A stretch of DNA of 64,000 bases from Galaxea fascicularis (GCA_948470475.1 OX419347.1:1532001-1596000), one strand, 5' to 3'; positions 33,101-48,100 are shown, counted from the stretch's first letter. The notes: generated by a model not told the origin, from the letters alone. Numbers and translations are program-made.

Positions 33101-36100
33101 TCTTCCATGTGTCCGTGTTTGCCGTATAGTGAACGCAGTTTTCGCATTTATTCACGTTATTACCTTTCCTTAGGATGCCAGTCACCGCTGGGATTAGAAG
33201 ACAGGCGTATTCAATACTCTCAGATAAGTGCATCATCAAAAGTCGACCCCAACCACGCCGCAAACTTTAGTCGCCTTTATTCAAGTTCATCATGGTGCAG
33301 CTCTGCGGCTTCCTCCTCAGAATATTTACAAGTTGATATTGGAGAAACAACGGCTATCACCGGGATAGCCACTCAGGGAGATCCTTCGGTTGATAAGTGG
33401 GTCACCAGATACATGGTACAGTTTGGAGCGCACTCTTACACCAGATTGTTTAGATACCTGGTGAGTGATGCGATGGCAGTATGGTGAAAATGGCTTCATT
33501 TTGACGTTATTTGAGGTTACAAAATGGTTTCGTAATAGTTCTATTTTTCGGGAATCAAACGAAATAGTTGGAGACATATTATGCTATACACATTCTGACT
33601 TTCATTCTCGCAGTTTTCTGTTTGTGAAGCTTCATATCTTTTCACGCCCAAGCATTTTATCCTCAAGGTCACCGTTTGAGGAATGACAAACAACACCAAG
33701 CTAGTGTAAAGTCCACACAACTGACAAGGCACAACTCAATAGCTTTGATTTCAGGGGACACAGTTATAAATGGGAGGGGCAATTGAAACAGCAAGAAGTA
33801 AATGTATCACTTAATAGCTTTCGTTTAAATGATGAAACTCAGTTCAAGATTTTACTTTTAAGTTTTTGACACCTTACTTGTCTCTAAGTTGGAAGTTAAA
33901 TTTCTATAAAACCGCATCCCATCTTGTTAATGTTTTAGAGTTTCCAAGGAAATCATAATCGGAATCTACCGTATGTTAACTGGTTTAGCGAGCCCGTGGA
34001 AACCAACGTTGTGCGGATCGTCCCCTTGTCATGGAAAACCTCTGTTTGCCTGCGTCTTGAACTATACGGATGCGGCCTGCTTTTGAAAGGTGAGCTGTAG
34101 AATAGAGTGTTTTGACTGACAAGTTAAGAAAGAGCGCATTCATTTTTTACTGGGTATATGTATATTTAGTTCTGGACAGCAAAAAGGTCCTTTTTGCTCA
34201 GTCTTGCCATTTTCTTCTCATCTATTTTCAGTTCCCAAGCCAACAATCAATAATTTCCAAGACGTGAATCTTCAACCAGCGAAAGGAAGCTTTGTGAATC
34301 TGCAGTGTAATGTTTCGTCCGGGGTTGAAGGAATGACGGTGGTTTTTCGTTGGGCAAAAGACGGGAACGATATCAGCACTTTGTCCACTGCTGTATCAAA
34401 ACAGGGAAAGTTCTTTTTGTCCACACTGAGAGTCAACTTCACAAAAGCTGAAGACATCGTGTCATCATACAACTGCACCAGAGAAAGTGTAGCATCACGG
34501 ACAGTAGACTGTCAGAAAACATTCGTCTGCCTTGCGTTTTACTCGTCGCTGGCTCTGCGCCTAGAACCGACCTATCAAACAGCTGTTGTTACCGTAAAAC
34601 TTCGTAAGTTTTTGTTAGTTCTTAAAATTTACGACTGGTCTTACAAAATTTAACCAAGCATGGAGTGCAAATCAAACCCGGCCTATGCGAAAGTACCATC
34701 TCATTGTTTTCTTATACACTTTTTGACCTAAATGAAGTGATGTGGCAGGTGAAAAGTTTCTATGCAGGCCCATAGCAAGGTGAGGGGCAGGGAGGAGCTC
34801 AAGGGACCCCCCCCCCCCTCTACAATTTTTTGAAGTTGTAAAACAGTTTTACTAAAAAATACCAAAAGATACCACAACGGTGACGGTAGCAAAAACATAA
34901 TCTGTAAAGAGAATTCGCGTTTTTTCAAACTTCACCGCGATTCTTCACACTTGCTAAATTGTAGGTGAATTCTCCTGCAGTCAGATTCTAAGGACCGTAA
35001 TAGTGATAGCGACAGTAACAGCAAACCTTTGCATAACAATAATGTGAAAGTTATCACATGAAAGAACTGTTCTCAGAAGCGTTTATTTGGCCAGGTTTAC
35101 TTAACAACAACCACATATCTACCTCAGTAGACCACGATTGAAAGGGTGGTATAATGAACTGCTATCATGGTAAAGGACTACAGTGTTCAATGAAATTTAG
35201 CAATTTCTCTGCAAAATGTGCAAGTATAATGTTATTAATGAACGTTTGTTGTTAATTTTGGTTTTCACTGGCTGTAGGTGTTCCGGACGCAGTTAAACAA
35301 ATAACAGTGGACACCATTCTTGGCACATCTGCTGTTATAAGATGGCAGAAGCTGCCAGTGGGAGGGGCTGATGAGGTTGTCATAGCTGGGTATCAAGTCT
35401 GGTATGTCATAGAAAGCAATCTCAACTCTCCCAACCCTGTCAATGCTACTAAAAATGATACACTTGTCCTTGATAACCTGACACGGAATACAAGGTACAT
35501 GGTCAAAGTTCGAGCGATCAGTGCGCTTGGATTTGGTCTTTGGAGCTCTACTATAAACTTCAGAACAGCGAGAACTGGTAGGTATTTACTGATCATGCTT
35601 AGATCAAACAGAGCCGAGATATCATTATTCAACAAGGCGCCCATCAATATAATTCTTACTAGTGTGGATGACCAACCAAGTTCCATAATACCGACAAGTC
35701 AGCACATGAATGTTAACAACGTGAAAAGAAATAGCGGTTGCTGAGTTAAAATACATTGACAGAATTGAGAATTGCTAAGCCACACGCTGCGACATTTTCG
35801 TATTGTGTTCACACAAGTCAAAATACAGCTTCACAGCAGTTTATCTAATACACCATTTTGCTAATGGTCGGTACTGAGTGAATTGTGGGTAGATACAGTC
35901 CTTTGTGGGGGCAAACGGCGATTTAAAGACGTAATTTGAAATTGTAATTTTGACCGTTTGCCTCCTCAAAGGACTGGATCTACCCACAATTCACCTGGAA
36001 CTGATTATTAGTAAAATGGTGTATTCTCGAAGTGCTCGATTATTCCTTTAAGGCGTTTTTGGTAAATAATGTTGATGTTATTTTCCATATTAACACTTTA

Positions 36101-39100
36101 AACTCTAATATCAAAATTCGAATTCTCACTTGCTGCCCCTATACATTTCCAATAGAAGTAGTGGGGAGAAGATGTTAAAATATCAAGCAAATTCATCTTG
36201 TGTGATCCTTGTCTTAATTCTCGTGACCACTTTGTTTTATGAAGCGCTGATTTTACAAGGAGAAATTACATTCTGATCACTCTTAGGGTTCAAAGGGTTA
36301 AGGCAAGGAAACGTTCTCAGCCCATCAGGATTTTTCGTTTACTCAGAAACCATGTGGATACATCTGAGAGTTACTGAGTGAACATACACATTAATTTTCC
36401 TTAGCGGACTGAAAATTTATGTTGAATGTTGTATTGTTTTTTTTTTGGTCAGTGACTTGCGAGGAGAAGATTCTGGGCCCTGAAACTGGATTCACTCCCG
36501 ACATGGTCAGGTCATCCTCCCAGTACAACAGCAGTACTTCTTCCTCTCACAGCGTCATGTCCTACGCGGTAGACTTTCCATGGTGCGCCTCCCTTAATGA
36601 CACCTCACCTTATTTGGAAATCGATTTAGGAGACGTGTTTGTGATCTGTGCTTTGTCAACTTGGGGGGACCCCCATGGTGAGCACTGGGTAGAATCGTAC
36701 ACTTTGGAGACGTCTGCGGATGGGACGACCTGGATGGACTATAAAGAGGAAGACCAACAACGGGTAAGTGAAATTCAGGAAACTCTCGATGAGTCGTTCG
36801 GTTAAAAAAAATGCAATAATCACCGAAGTTGGTTTTGCTGTATCTTGGGCAGGTAGGGCACTTTTTTTGTCAGACACCTGAAATAACTTACAAAGTCACC
36901 AAGAAGAAAGATGAAGGTTGTAAGAGTCATCATCCCGACCTGGAATGGTTCTGGTCTGGTCAAAACCTCCCAAAATAGTTTTCAAAGTTCAATCAGTTCA
37001 TGAACATCGTTTTGCTCCATTTTACAAAACAACTGGGATGATTCTGGCTGTTCGTTTCTTGATACATGCCATTTCCATGAAAGCCTCACTACAACCACTA
37101 ACACCCAAAAAATGTTCCTAAGAAAACTTTTCCAACGATGAAAGTATGTTTTCAACTTTTCAATGTAAAAGTAACAAAATAGGTGAGGTGTCCAGTAATA
37201 GAGCAGCAAATGCGGAATGAATGTTGTGTCTGTTGAATGAGGATACGTTTGTTATTTTATCATCAGACTTTTCTCGGGAACTACGACAGCGCCACCGTCG
37301 TCAAAGAAGAGTTGTACTCCGGTATGGTTTGTCAAAAGGTTCGATTGCGCGTGAAAACGTTCCACGGGCTCCCTTGCTTAAAACTTCAGCTTTTTGGCGT
37401 TAAACAATCACGTGGTAGGTATCGCGTCAGCAAGATTATTTGTTATCACTAACTACTATAAGCCTTATAGTATTGACTGGCGTATTGTAGTCAGCGAAGG
37501 GGCCGACTTAGCAAGTTTCTTTGTCTACTTCTTCGTTGTGACGAAGTTTTGCTTGTTGTTGCTATTCTCCTTCTCCTCCTCCTCCTGCCCCTACTTCTTT
37601 TTTGTGGCTGCTCCCAGGATTTAATCACACATGCTTTGGCATTATTGAATCCTATTCGTAGGAAACCTAGCTCTCAATCAGCCCACTAATCAGACTGATA
37701 CTGATGCTGGTGGAGTGGCATCACGAGCGGTGGATGGGGGAACCTCAACAGACTTCTTCCAGAGCAGCTGTACACATACTACAACAACTACCGATCCTTG
37801 GTGGAGAGTGGACCTGGGATCATCTGTTGCTGTAGGTGAAGTCCGTATTGTTAACAGAGCTTGTAGTGGTGGCTGCGGATCTCGTTTGAGTGCGTTTGAA
37901 ATAAGGATAGGTAAGTTGGTGTTACAGTGTGTAACAATAAAAGCAAACTAAAGTTGTTAACAAACCTACAGGCCTACAAAAATCTAACTGATGGGTACAC
38001 TATGGGATCTTTATACTTCCCTTTATAACACAAGAACGCTGGTGTCAGTAGTTTTCAACGCGGTAGAAATGGTGGCTTTCAATAAGTGAAACACAATGCT
38101 ACAAAAAGGGTGTGTACTCAATAGTTTCCATCTGCACTTAGCCATTGTTGGTCCTACACTCCTAAGAGTCTTATCAACAACTCCAAATGTCTCAAGTTTA
38201 ACCTCTTATCGGCATAAGTGTTATTTATTAACGCGTCATCTACTCCGCACCTAAGAACTACGAGGGAAGGGCAGTTTGCCTATTCTGTACGCCCCTAAGT
38301 ACAAGGGAACCGTATCTTGCTTTCCAGCTTTAAAATCATATTATAGTAAATTTTCGCATGGCTTCTAGACGTGGAAGACCACAGACATTCCTCGTTGTCA
38401 AGCACTAATATCGATCTTTAGACAATGATATACCTAAAATAAATTTGCCTATTTTGCTTTAAATTAGGGGCTCTGTTATGGGTTTTTGCTGTTTTCCGCC
38501 GAAAACTACACAGAAATGCTACTTAATGACCTTTACTCATGCTGAAAGATCCCTGGAAATGTTGGAAAAATATATCAATCGATTTTTTGTACGAAAAGTC
38601 ATCCTTAGTACGTTTTCGGCCATGGTTCAAAATTTAATTAGCCTAAATGTTTCAAAATGGAATCCATTTCCATCCATTCCATCCGTAACGGAAGAAGAAA
38701 GCATTAAGTCTCAATGCAGTAACACAGTCCTTTTTGAATAAACTGCTTCATTATTTTGGGTTTCCCTTCTTTAAAGCGGACCGAAATAGCATGACAGAGC
38801 TCCTTTAATTTTCTAAGCTACTCAGAGTTTGAAACCTGATTCGAAAGTAAAATTTCTTTAGGTAATTCAACAAGTGGAGGAGGTTCATCAAATCAACTTT
38901 GCCGAAATAACCTGCAAGTTCCTTCAGGGCAAACAATGTCGTTTAATTGCGATTCATCAATATACGGCAGATATGTGTACATCAGAATACCCGGAAATAG
39001 CAAAGTATTGACACTTTGCGAGGTTGAAGTCTACTCTAGTAAGTCTTGTTGGTTTATTCAAACGTACCATATTTGTCTTAAAATAAGAATTTTGCAACGG

Positions 39101-42100
39101 AAGGATAACCGTTCTAGGCGAACAGTTGCATTTTGTTCGATCAACGTAACACCTGGTGGCGATTAATGTTTATTTTCTCCATCTACTATAGAAACAGGAT
39201 CAAACCCTCAGATTCTGAGAGCGAAGGAAGTCAACAACAAAGATAAACTTTTTGCTGCTCCTGATACAATTTACCATAAAATGAATCAAGTTGAGATCGA
39301 CTTTTAAAAGCAAATAATGTAAAGGTCGATGTCTCGGAAATTCTCAAAAGCGTCATTTCCTTTTCCTTGGCGTAACGTTGGCTTAACGTTTAATATGAAT
39401 AAACCCCTGAAAGAGTGGTTTGTTGATGTGATTTGGTGATGTGTTTGATTTGCTGTTGGCTCTAGTCTTTTGACACCCTTTGATAAGGCACCTCTGAGCG
39501 CTTTTAGGATGAGCAATTTTGCTCTCACTCAGTCTACTTCGCAATTTTTCGTGTAAATAGTGTATTTCTCATTTCTAGGAAAGAACCTAGCTCTCAATAA
39601 GCAGACCAGACAGTCTTCTACAGGTTATGGTGGGGTATCATCACGAGCAGTGGATGGAAACCCTTCGACGGACTGGGTCCATAACAGCTGTACTCACACT
39701 AGTGACGGACATAATAATCCTTGGTGGAGAGTGGATCTGGGATCCTCTCTTGTTGTGGGCGAAGTCTTTGTTGTTAACAGAGATTGCGCTGGCACCTGTG
39801 GAGATCGTTTGAAAGGATTTGAAGTATGGATCGGTGAGTTTTCGTTTGCCACTACTTGATTCAAACTATATCCTAAATAAATGTCTCTTCAGCATCCACT
39901 TTCACCATGGCGATGATTGAACGACCATGAAATTCTAGCCATGGTAACGCTACAAAGCGTTTACTAAAAACTTATTCTCACTAGGACAACCACAGTAGAA
40001 AGACCCCATCGCCGGATCAATGTTGTTGGTCTTGAATCATCGATTAGGCTGCCATACTACTTACACCTGGATTATCATTGGAGCCAAACCGTTGCTACGT
40101 TATACTGGGCAAATTTGGGACTCAAAGCATTTACTATTCATGTCGGACAAAATGAGAAATATAAAGACATATTACTTTGACTCTTACCAGGAAGACTACT
40201 CGGTACAGGCTAAAGACACTGCTGAGTTAAACTCAGTTGCTTAAGAATTCGTTTCCTCGAAATTGAGGGAACTTTCTCACCTGGAAAATGTGAACAGAAA
40301 AACAGGAAGCGATTGTTTGCTGAATCTACTCACAAAATTAAATGGTTTATCAACAGGTGATGTTCACGACCTCAATGGTGGTACGTCCAACACTAAATGT
40401 GGAATTCTTCACAGTCTAAACAGTGGAGAGAGCAAGTCAATATACTGTGTTCCTCGTATTGTTGGTCGGTATGTCTACATTCGAATTCCTGATAACAACA
40501 AAGTTCTGACATTATGCGAAGTGGCAGTTTACTCCAGGAGGAGGGTCGACGGCAATGGTTTGTACAGCCCATGCTCTGTGCATTGTTATTGTTGTCTTTT
40601 TAAAATGATAATGGACACTTTTCCTTATGATCCAGTAAAGTAGAATGAATGGTATAAAGTAACCAATATAAATCAGCCCGAACACCGTGCTGTTAAATAA
40701 CTTTAAATAATTATAGCTGTGTGTTCATAGTCCAAGAAAGCTAGAAGGCGTATAGGTTTGGACCGGAAGAGTGGTAGGTCCTTGTGAGCCGTACTGTTTT
40801 TCGCAGAGAAGTAAATTTTCGCGGCACATTGTCTATCTGCTGATCTGTAGGTCTCATCATGACACTGGTGAACTGTTAAGAAAATGCAACGGAATTAAAC
40901 GGTTTTCAGCCATGGCTCTTCACACAGAAGGGTGGTGTAAGAGCTTTGTGTCTTTCATGCTGCTGGTGTTCGGTTCAGTTAAACCCTTTCAGCCTTGACA
41001 TCACATCATCATCTCTTAACCGTGGTCTTCTCATATTTCGTATACTACCAGTTAGGAGAATTTATATATACATGAAGACATTTCATGTCTGATGATCGTT
41101 TCCTTGATTCTCATAACCTATACGTTAGGTGAAGTGGTGATATTGTAAGGAGAAAGTAGGCTCTGGTCACTGTTAGGGCTTAGGGGTTAATGTTTTTAGT
41201 CAGCTGTGATTTTTGTTTTTTACGTCAAAGTTCCTCCTAGTTTTTCATTTTCATCAAGAGCGCTTTTCCTCTACAGCGGTTTGTGATACCCAGCCAGTTG
41301 GGGCACAAGACAGCTTCAAAATTCCTGATCACAGATTTTCAGCTTCGAGTTTTAAGGCCGGAAACGAGCCTTATAAAGGGCGTTTAAATGGAGGCAGTGC
41401 ATGGATTCCCATCACTAACAGCAATAACAGTGACTTCTTGGAAATTGACCTGGGATCTGTTTATTTTGTTTGTGGAGTGGTCACCCAGGGAAATCCTAAT
41501 GCTAATGAGTGGACCACCGAGTTCAAAATAAAGACTTCTTTAAACAATAAGAATTGGACCACGTACGGAGAAAATGGCGTTGACAAGGTACTGAATGAAT
41601 TGTGATGCTGTGGATCACATGAATTTTCGAATATAATGCAGAATATTTTACTGTTTGTTAGATTACTACTTAAGAGTCAATCAGTTTCATACCATTTGCT
41701 ATTTATGGGGGAAGTCAAAAAGGAGCAAAACAAAGGCCGGTTTGTTTCTCTGTTGCAATCCTTTGAATTGTTAAAATAGTTGTAACGCAGTAGTAAGGTA
41801 TCAGGAAACTGTTTTGTTTATGTGAATTATGTACAACAGACTCATACAATTCGCGTTTGTATTGGTTTTGCTTTACTTTGCTCTGTGATTGGTTGACAAA
41901 CCTCGCGCCACTTTCTCAGCCAATCAAAACCAATCGCTAGTTGCACGCGCGCATTTTCCCGCGCTTGGCGCCGTGGGTTGTATTATTTAAAACTCTCATT
42001 GGTTGATTGAGCTGTCGTCATCTCTTGTGATTGGTCAGAGTTATTGCTTTGGTTTTGGTATTATGACACTCAATTGAAAACCTCTGTATTGTTGTGCAGG

Positions 42101-45100
42101 GAATCACTGCAAGAATTCTCTTACTTCTGAAATTTCTACAAATGACTTTCTTTTTGTGAGTATATCTTAAGTTGAAAATCTCTACTTCATAATGGAGATA
42201 TAGACATAAAATAAATTAAGCAAATTGTTGGTAACCAAACTAAAACCGTCATTTAATCTGACTTAGGTGTTCGCTGGTAACACTGACCGCAGCTCCCTCA
42301 GAAGGAATTCCCTTATCAGAGCTCCTCTCGCCAAGTTCATCCGCTTCTACCCTATCACTTACAGTGCATCTAAAGCACTCAGAGTTGAGATTTACGGATA
42401 TGCTCAAGGTATCATCATTTCTACTCTTCTTATTGTCCTGTATACATTTCTTAGGGCACTAGCAAGGAGAATTTGTCACAAAACAATAGACTTAATGAGC
42501 CAAAACAATACCTTGCACGTGCGTTTTACATTTTGGAACATTTCTTTGCCGTCCTCTGCAAAACAAAATCGTGAAATGACCAAATTTTAGGTTTTCTCGA
42601 GAACGTGAACGTATGATGGCACGTTTTCTTTCTTTTTCTTTGCTTTTACACTGTTCACAGTAATTTAGACCCTGGACAGCTCGCCAGCATTTTTCACGTT
42701 AAACAAATTGGAATAATCGCGAAAAAGTTACAAGAACGAGAAAGTATATTTTGAAATGACGTTCTTATTACCGTCGGCGTCGTCGTTGCTTTAAGATCCC
42801 TATTGACGTCAAAACGTACGGTAAGAACAGAGCAGTACGCTACGACCCGCTGGCGAGCAGCATGACTGATGATGATACAATGATAGAGGTTTGACAAAAG
42901 TTTTGATTAGTTGGAAAAAAGCCCGGGCCATGTTGGGAAGAACTTGATGCGACCTGTTCACACACAATTTGCTTGAAATTCTTCGTGGGTCTTGTTTGTA
43001 CTTCTTGTGACTGGGTGACCATTTGAGTGTTGGTTTCAACATCTGGTCCATTTGATTGCAGGAAGCAAAACGCCGTTAGGTCTGGAAAATGGCGACCTGA
43101 CAGACTCAGAACTGACAGCCTCTTCCAACCTAGCTGCAGTCAAAAATGGCCGTCTGTATAATCAATCTGCATGGTGTAGTTCCACAGCATCACCTACAGA
43201 GTACTTTCAGGTTTGGTTTGCACATTAAATTGATGTACTTTTGACTTGCAAGTGTGAGGAAATTTCTTGCTGGCTATTAAACATTCTTCTATCTTCGTTA
43301 GAACTCCCCTTATGGAACAAATAGAAACTTATCAATACGTTGTTTTGGGATCCTCATCAGTAACCTTAGAACAAACCATGTTTTTCCTTGTCTAGTAAAC
43401 CTCTTTAACCCTTTAACGCAACTTCTTGTAATTATCGTTCGCCGGCGAATGATGAAATTAAATGCCAGTCATGAAAACAATATAATTGATTTCAATTTGA
43501 TCATACCTTCTCAATAATGACAAGACATAGGTCTTTCAAAAAAGTCACAATGTGACAGAGAACAGTTAAAATTAGGTAATTGTGTGGAGATTAAGTTATT
43601 GCTATTGCCTATTTCGAAATGTCGCTAATTCAGGGTAAGAAATAATACAACTTCAAAGAAGCCTAACTTGCAAACAATTTCATGGATTCGACTAAAACTT
43701 GGTCACTTGGACTGTTGCACATAGTTATAACATATTTGGGCCCTAAAACGCTCCTAGCTTGTATTTCCTTGATTTTATAAATAAAAAAAATGTAATTTGA
43801 TACGTTAAAATCAAGAAAAATGTCAATTAATGACGTCATAACTCCACAGAAATTCATCTGTCAACCAAAAACATATCGAATATGGAAACATTGTTGTGTG
43901 CCTTGAATAACGATGTATAGTTTTGTATGCTTCCAATTCTTTGTTATGCTGTCAATATCAGTGACAACTAGGAACCTAAGAAAAGCCCACAAATAAATAA
44001 ATGTTAAAGGGTTAAACTACAAACCATTTTCTTTCTTCGCAGTCCTCATTCGATCCTCTTTGCATCGTCGGCCATATTACTTTTTCGTAAAAGCGAGGAC
44101 ACTGGGACCGAAGAATTGTCACATGATGAATTTGCCTCGATGTCAAAATATCGATTGATACAGTACAAATTCTGTCGCGTATCGGTGGCGAAAGTACCGT
44201 TCGGCAGAATTTGTGCTAAATACATCTGTTTTGGTGGTCAAAGGACATCATTTAAGTCTGGCGATCGGTAACTTGACACGCAGCATTCGAAGAACTGAAT
44301 GTTTGCAGCAGTTCGCTTCTCCAAGAGTGCTTTTAAGCACTAACAGATCGAAACTTGGCGGGCGGCTGTGTCAAGCCAAAACAGAAGCAGTCTAAAGGCA
44401 GGTCAGTTCAAAGGCACAGAAAACGCATGTTTGAGAGTTACATGACAAGCCGGAGGCACCGGGCCTATAAAAATTTGGAGGTTTTGACCTGCTTTTAGAC
44501 TTAAAAAATATCTGTATTTTGGGGAGAAGGGATATTCCGTGTCACCTCAACTTCAGTTACCCATGATGCATTGCGAGATATAAGTCGCAAATAAAAACTG
44601 TTTCTGGCAGCTGACAGGCTGTAAATCGAAAACTATCGAGAACTTAGAATGTTTTAGGTTTAAGGGAAGACTTATTCCTTATGTATCTGTATCTTAAAGC
44701 TCTTGTACTGGCCTCATACGGACATTAAAATCACAAACAACCTAAATGTGGCGACTTTTGTTACGTGTTAAGCAAGATTTATTTCGACACAGCAGAATCC
44801 TCAGCTTTCAAAATCTCCATAATTTCATGGTTGAAAATATCCGAAGAAGGTATTTCTGTCGGTAAAAAAGAAAACGAAACGAGAGAGAACAAGCAATTTC
44901 TTAGACAAGAAACGCCGAGTAGTGTATTTTGAGTTATCGTAAAAACTGAACCTGGATAGGACTTGGAAATCCGTATCACTGTTTTCGTGCCATTTTCCTG
45001 TGAACTTTTCCTGTGTTTTAATGGTGGTTTTTGCCGTTTATTGCGTGTGAACACTGTTCAAATATCAATCCCTAAGTGGAATATCTTTTACTTGCCAAGT

Positions 45101-48100
45101 TCGTAGTAAAAAAAACACCACAACTACTTGGTAAAACCTCAGGATTAGTCAATACAGCTGTTGCGAGACCCCCAGCAGAGAGTGCAATCGACTCTAAGAA
45201 TCTGTTTTATTTTGTAACAAAATGATTTTATCGAAACTTTCTTCAGCCTTTGCTTGCAACTCGTAATGTAAATTACTATAAACAGATTACCATTGTCACG
45301 TGACACATTCTAGGTTTGTGACGTCATAAAACACGTTTTCGCTGAATAAGCAGTTTTATTAAACAACTATTAAGCAAGTGTGGCATTCAAAGATTGCTTG
45401 TAACGAATTCTTGTTGTTTATATGACACAAAGTTCAAAATGTCGTTTATTGCAGTTTTTATTCAAAGTTGAAAAAAGTCACGTGACCTATTTTCCTTAAT
45501 TAAACAAATTGTATTCATATTTAGTATAACTTGAAGTATATTTTAAAGAGATATTGTGCTAAGAAGAACAACTACATGTTATTTTGCTGACTTTTTTCTA
45601 TTATTTTGTGTAGAGACATAGCCAAAGTCTTCATTTTATAACTAGTCACGTGACCAGGCGAGGTGCCACAAAACCTCAACTTATATTCTTAAGGAAATCA
45701 TTTTACCGTACATCAATTGGCTTTTCAGAAATAAGCACATTTTTGTAATTATAACTAAAATGAACATCGTACATTGCAATTATGTTTCTGAGACCATAAT
45801 TGTTAACATGTGTAACAAATACTTCAAACTTTTTTCTCTTTCCTTTCTCGTACCGTCTTTCTTTCAAACACATATCTTCCGTTTCTTCAGTCAAAGCGAG
45901 GGGCGTGATTTACTGCTTTTCAATGAAAATATTCCACCAAGTGATCATAAATCGGTCATTTTTACTACTTGCAGCCTTTCAATCCCTCAAAATAGGGATT
46001 TTTAACATTAACATTTTAACAATTACAAGAATGTTATTGTTCTTTCTGAAGGAACTATAAAAATACCTTAGAAATGTTAAGGAAACACAAAATAACGCTA
46101 TAATGTTAAACTTAAAATTAATGCTAACAAAAAGTGAAGCATTAGCCTCAGTGCTAATCTCTAAACCCTAACGAACTTTCCTAAGCCTTAATGCTAACCC
46201 TACTAATAACTCTAAAACCTAACTCTAGCCAACCCGAGCCAGAGCCTAGCCCTAACCCTAACCCTAACCCTAACGCTAACCCTAACCCTAATCCTAACCC
46301 TAAACCATAAATCGTAACCCTAACCCTAAACGTTAACCCTAACCCTAACGCAAACGTTACCCTAGAGAAACCCCAACCCTGAATCCTGGGAGTTAGGGTT
46401 AGCCCTAACCTTAACGTTCTCCTCAGAATAGGGATTTTTAACATTAACCCTGACGCTAAAAGGGTAGGATTAAGATTAAGTAGGTTAGTTTCAGGGTTTT
46501 AATGCTGATTGCGTAGAGTTTCAGCGAGGAAATCACTAGTTTTACTTACCTGGGTTAGGTTACCTCTTCTTAGAAATGTTTTATTTGACTTTATTGACTC
46601 TGTGAGGACGTACAGTGTTTTTTATAGACTAGAATGTCTAAAAACATGGGAATATGACATTTTCATACACAGAAACCTTGCTTTTTTAACGAAACATTGC
46701 ATTTCTAACTTAGTTTCGCTTAAAAGTATGAAAAATTGGAAAACACATTTTGAAAGGTTATATGGCTTAACCCTTTAACGCAACTTCTTGTAATTATCGT
46801 TCGCCGGCGAATGATGAAATTAAATGCCAGTCATGAAAACAATATAATTGATTTCAATTTGATCATACCTTCTCAATAATGACAAGACATAGGTCTTTCA
46901 AAAAAGTCACAATGTGACAGAGAACAGTTAAAATTAGGTAATTGTGTGGAGATTAAGTTATTGCTATTGCCTATTTCGAAATGTCGCTAATTCAGGGTAA
47001 GAAATAATACAACTTCAAAGAAGCCTAACTTGCAAACAATTTCATGGATTCGACTAAAACTTGGTCACTTGGACTGTTGCACATAGTTATAACATATTTG
47101 GGCCCTAAAACGCTCCTAGCTTGTATTTCCTTGATTTTATAAATAAAAAAAATGTAATTTGATACGTTAAAATCAAGAAAAATGTCAATTAATGACGTCA
47201 TAACTCCACAGAAATTCATCTGTCAACCAAAAACATATCGAATATGGAAACATTGTTGTGTGCCTTGAATAACGATGTATAGTTTTGTATGCTTCCAATT
47301 CTTTGTTATGCTGTCAATATCAGTGACAACTAGGAACCTAAGAAAAGCCCACAAATAAATAAATGTTAAAGGGTTAAACCAGCAATCCATCTTACTTCTA
47401 TTGCGTGAGTCACGAAATCCTGTCGTGGGACATCCAGATTACCAAAAATTAATGTTGAGTATGGTGTCGAACCACATCCCAATTCAATTGAACATCTTCC
47501 CTTTTTAGCTCATGGATGACGTAGTCATGCCATGAGGTTTTGTTGTGGGTCTGAATTTCGCTCACTCACTCAGGGGATCACTCATTCGTTCACTCACTCA
47601 CTCGATTCTGATTAATTTATTCATTAAACTTTCCCCTGGTCCCTCCCCTGGAAAGTATTGCTTTTGTCTCCATAGTCTTCTTGGTCCAACGTTTGCAAAT
47701 TTCAGGGTGTAGTATAGAGGCGGAGAATTTTGCTCTGCAGATATTGTTTACGTGTTTAATGTTCATGGCGTCGATTTTTGGTTTCGATTTTCCAACTCAA
47801 CAAAGGTCTATTTTGTTTAAGGATCAGTGATCAGATAAAGTTAATAAGATGAAGAACACGCGTTGCGAGAATTGAACTTTGAAATCTTCAGAGCAGCGAA
47901 AATGAACTTCGAGATATCGCAAAAGCAACTATAAAGCTTATCACTGTGCGGTACCTGGGACAGAAGTAATCGAGATTTTTTTGCCACATATATGATGGAA
48001 GAAGGAAGAATAAAGAAAATCGGCAAAAAAAGGAAACAGGGGAATTAGACTTTCTAGCCAAAAAACCGAATTCTGGCAAGCAAACGCATTTGATTTATGA

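Noticed and set aside
35578..36452. Possible gene boundary between cassettes 1 and 2
   Set aside because: No stop, poly(A) signal or signal-peptide exon is visible, and the phase continues from FN3 to F5/8C.
43663..43857. 64-codon minus-strand frame found identically again at 47025-47219
   Set aside because: Identity is explained by the two MITE copies; it has no transposase motifs.
46181..46444. Minus-strand frame with Gly-Leu repeats
   Set aside because: Translation of the CCCTAA telomere-like tract; no gene features.
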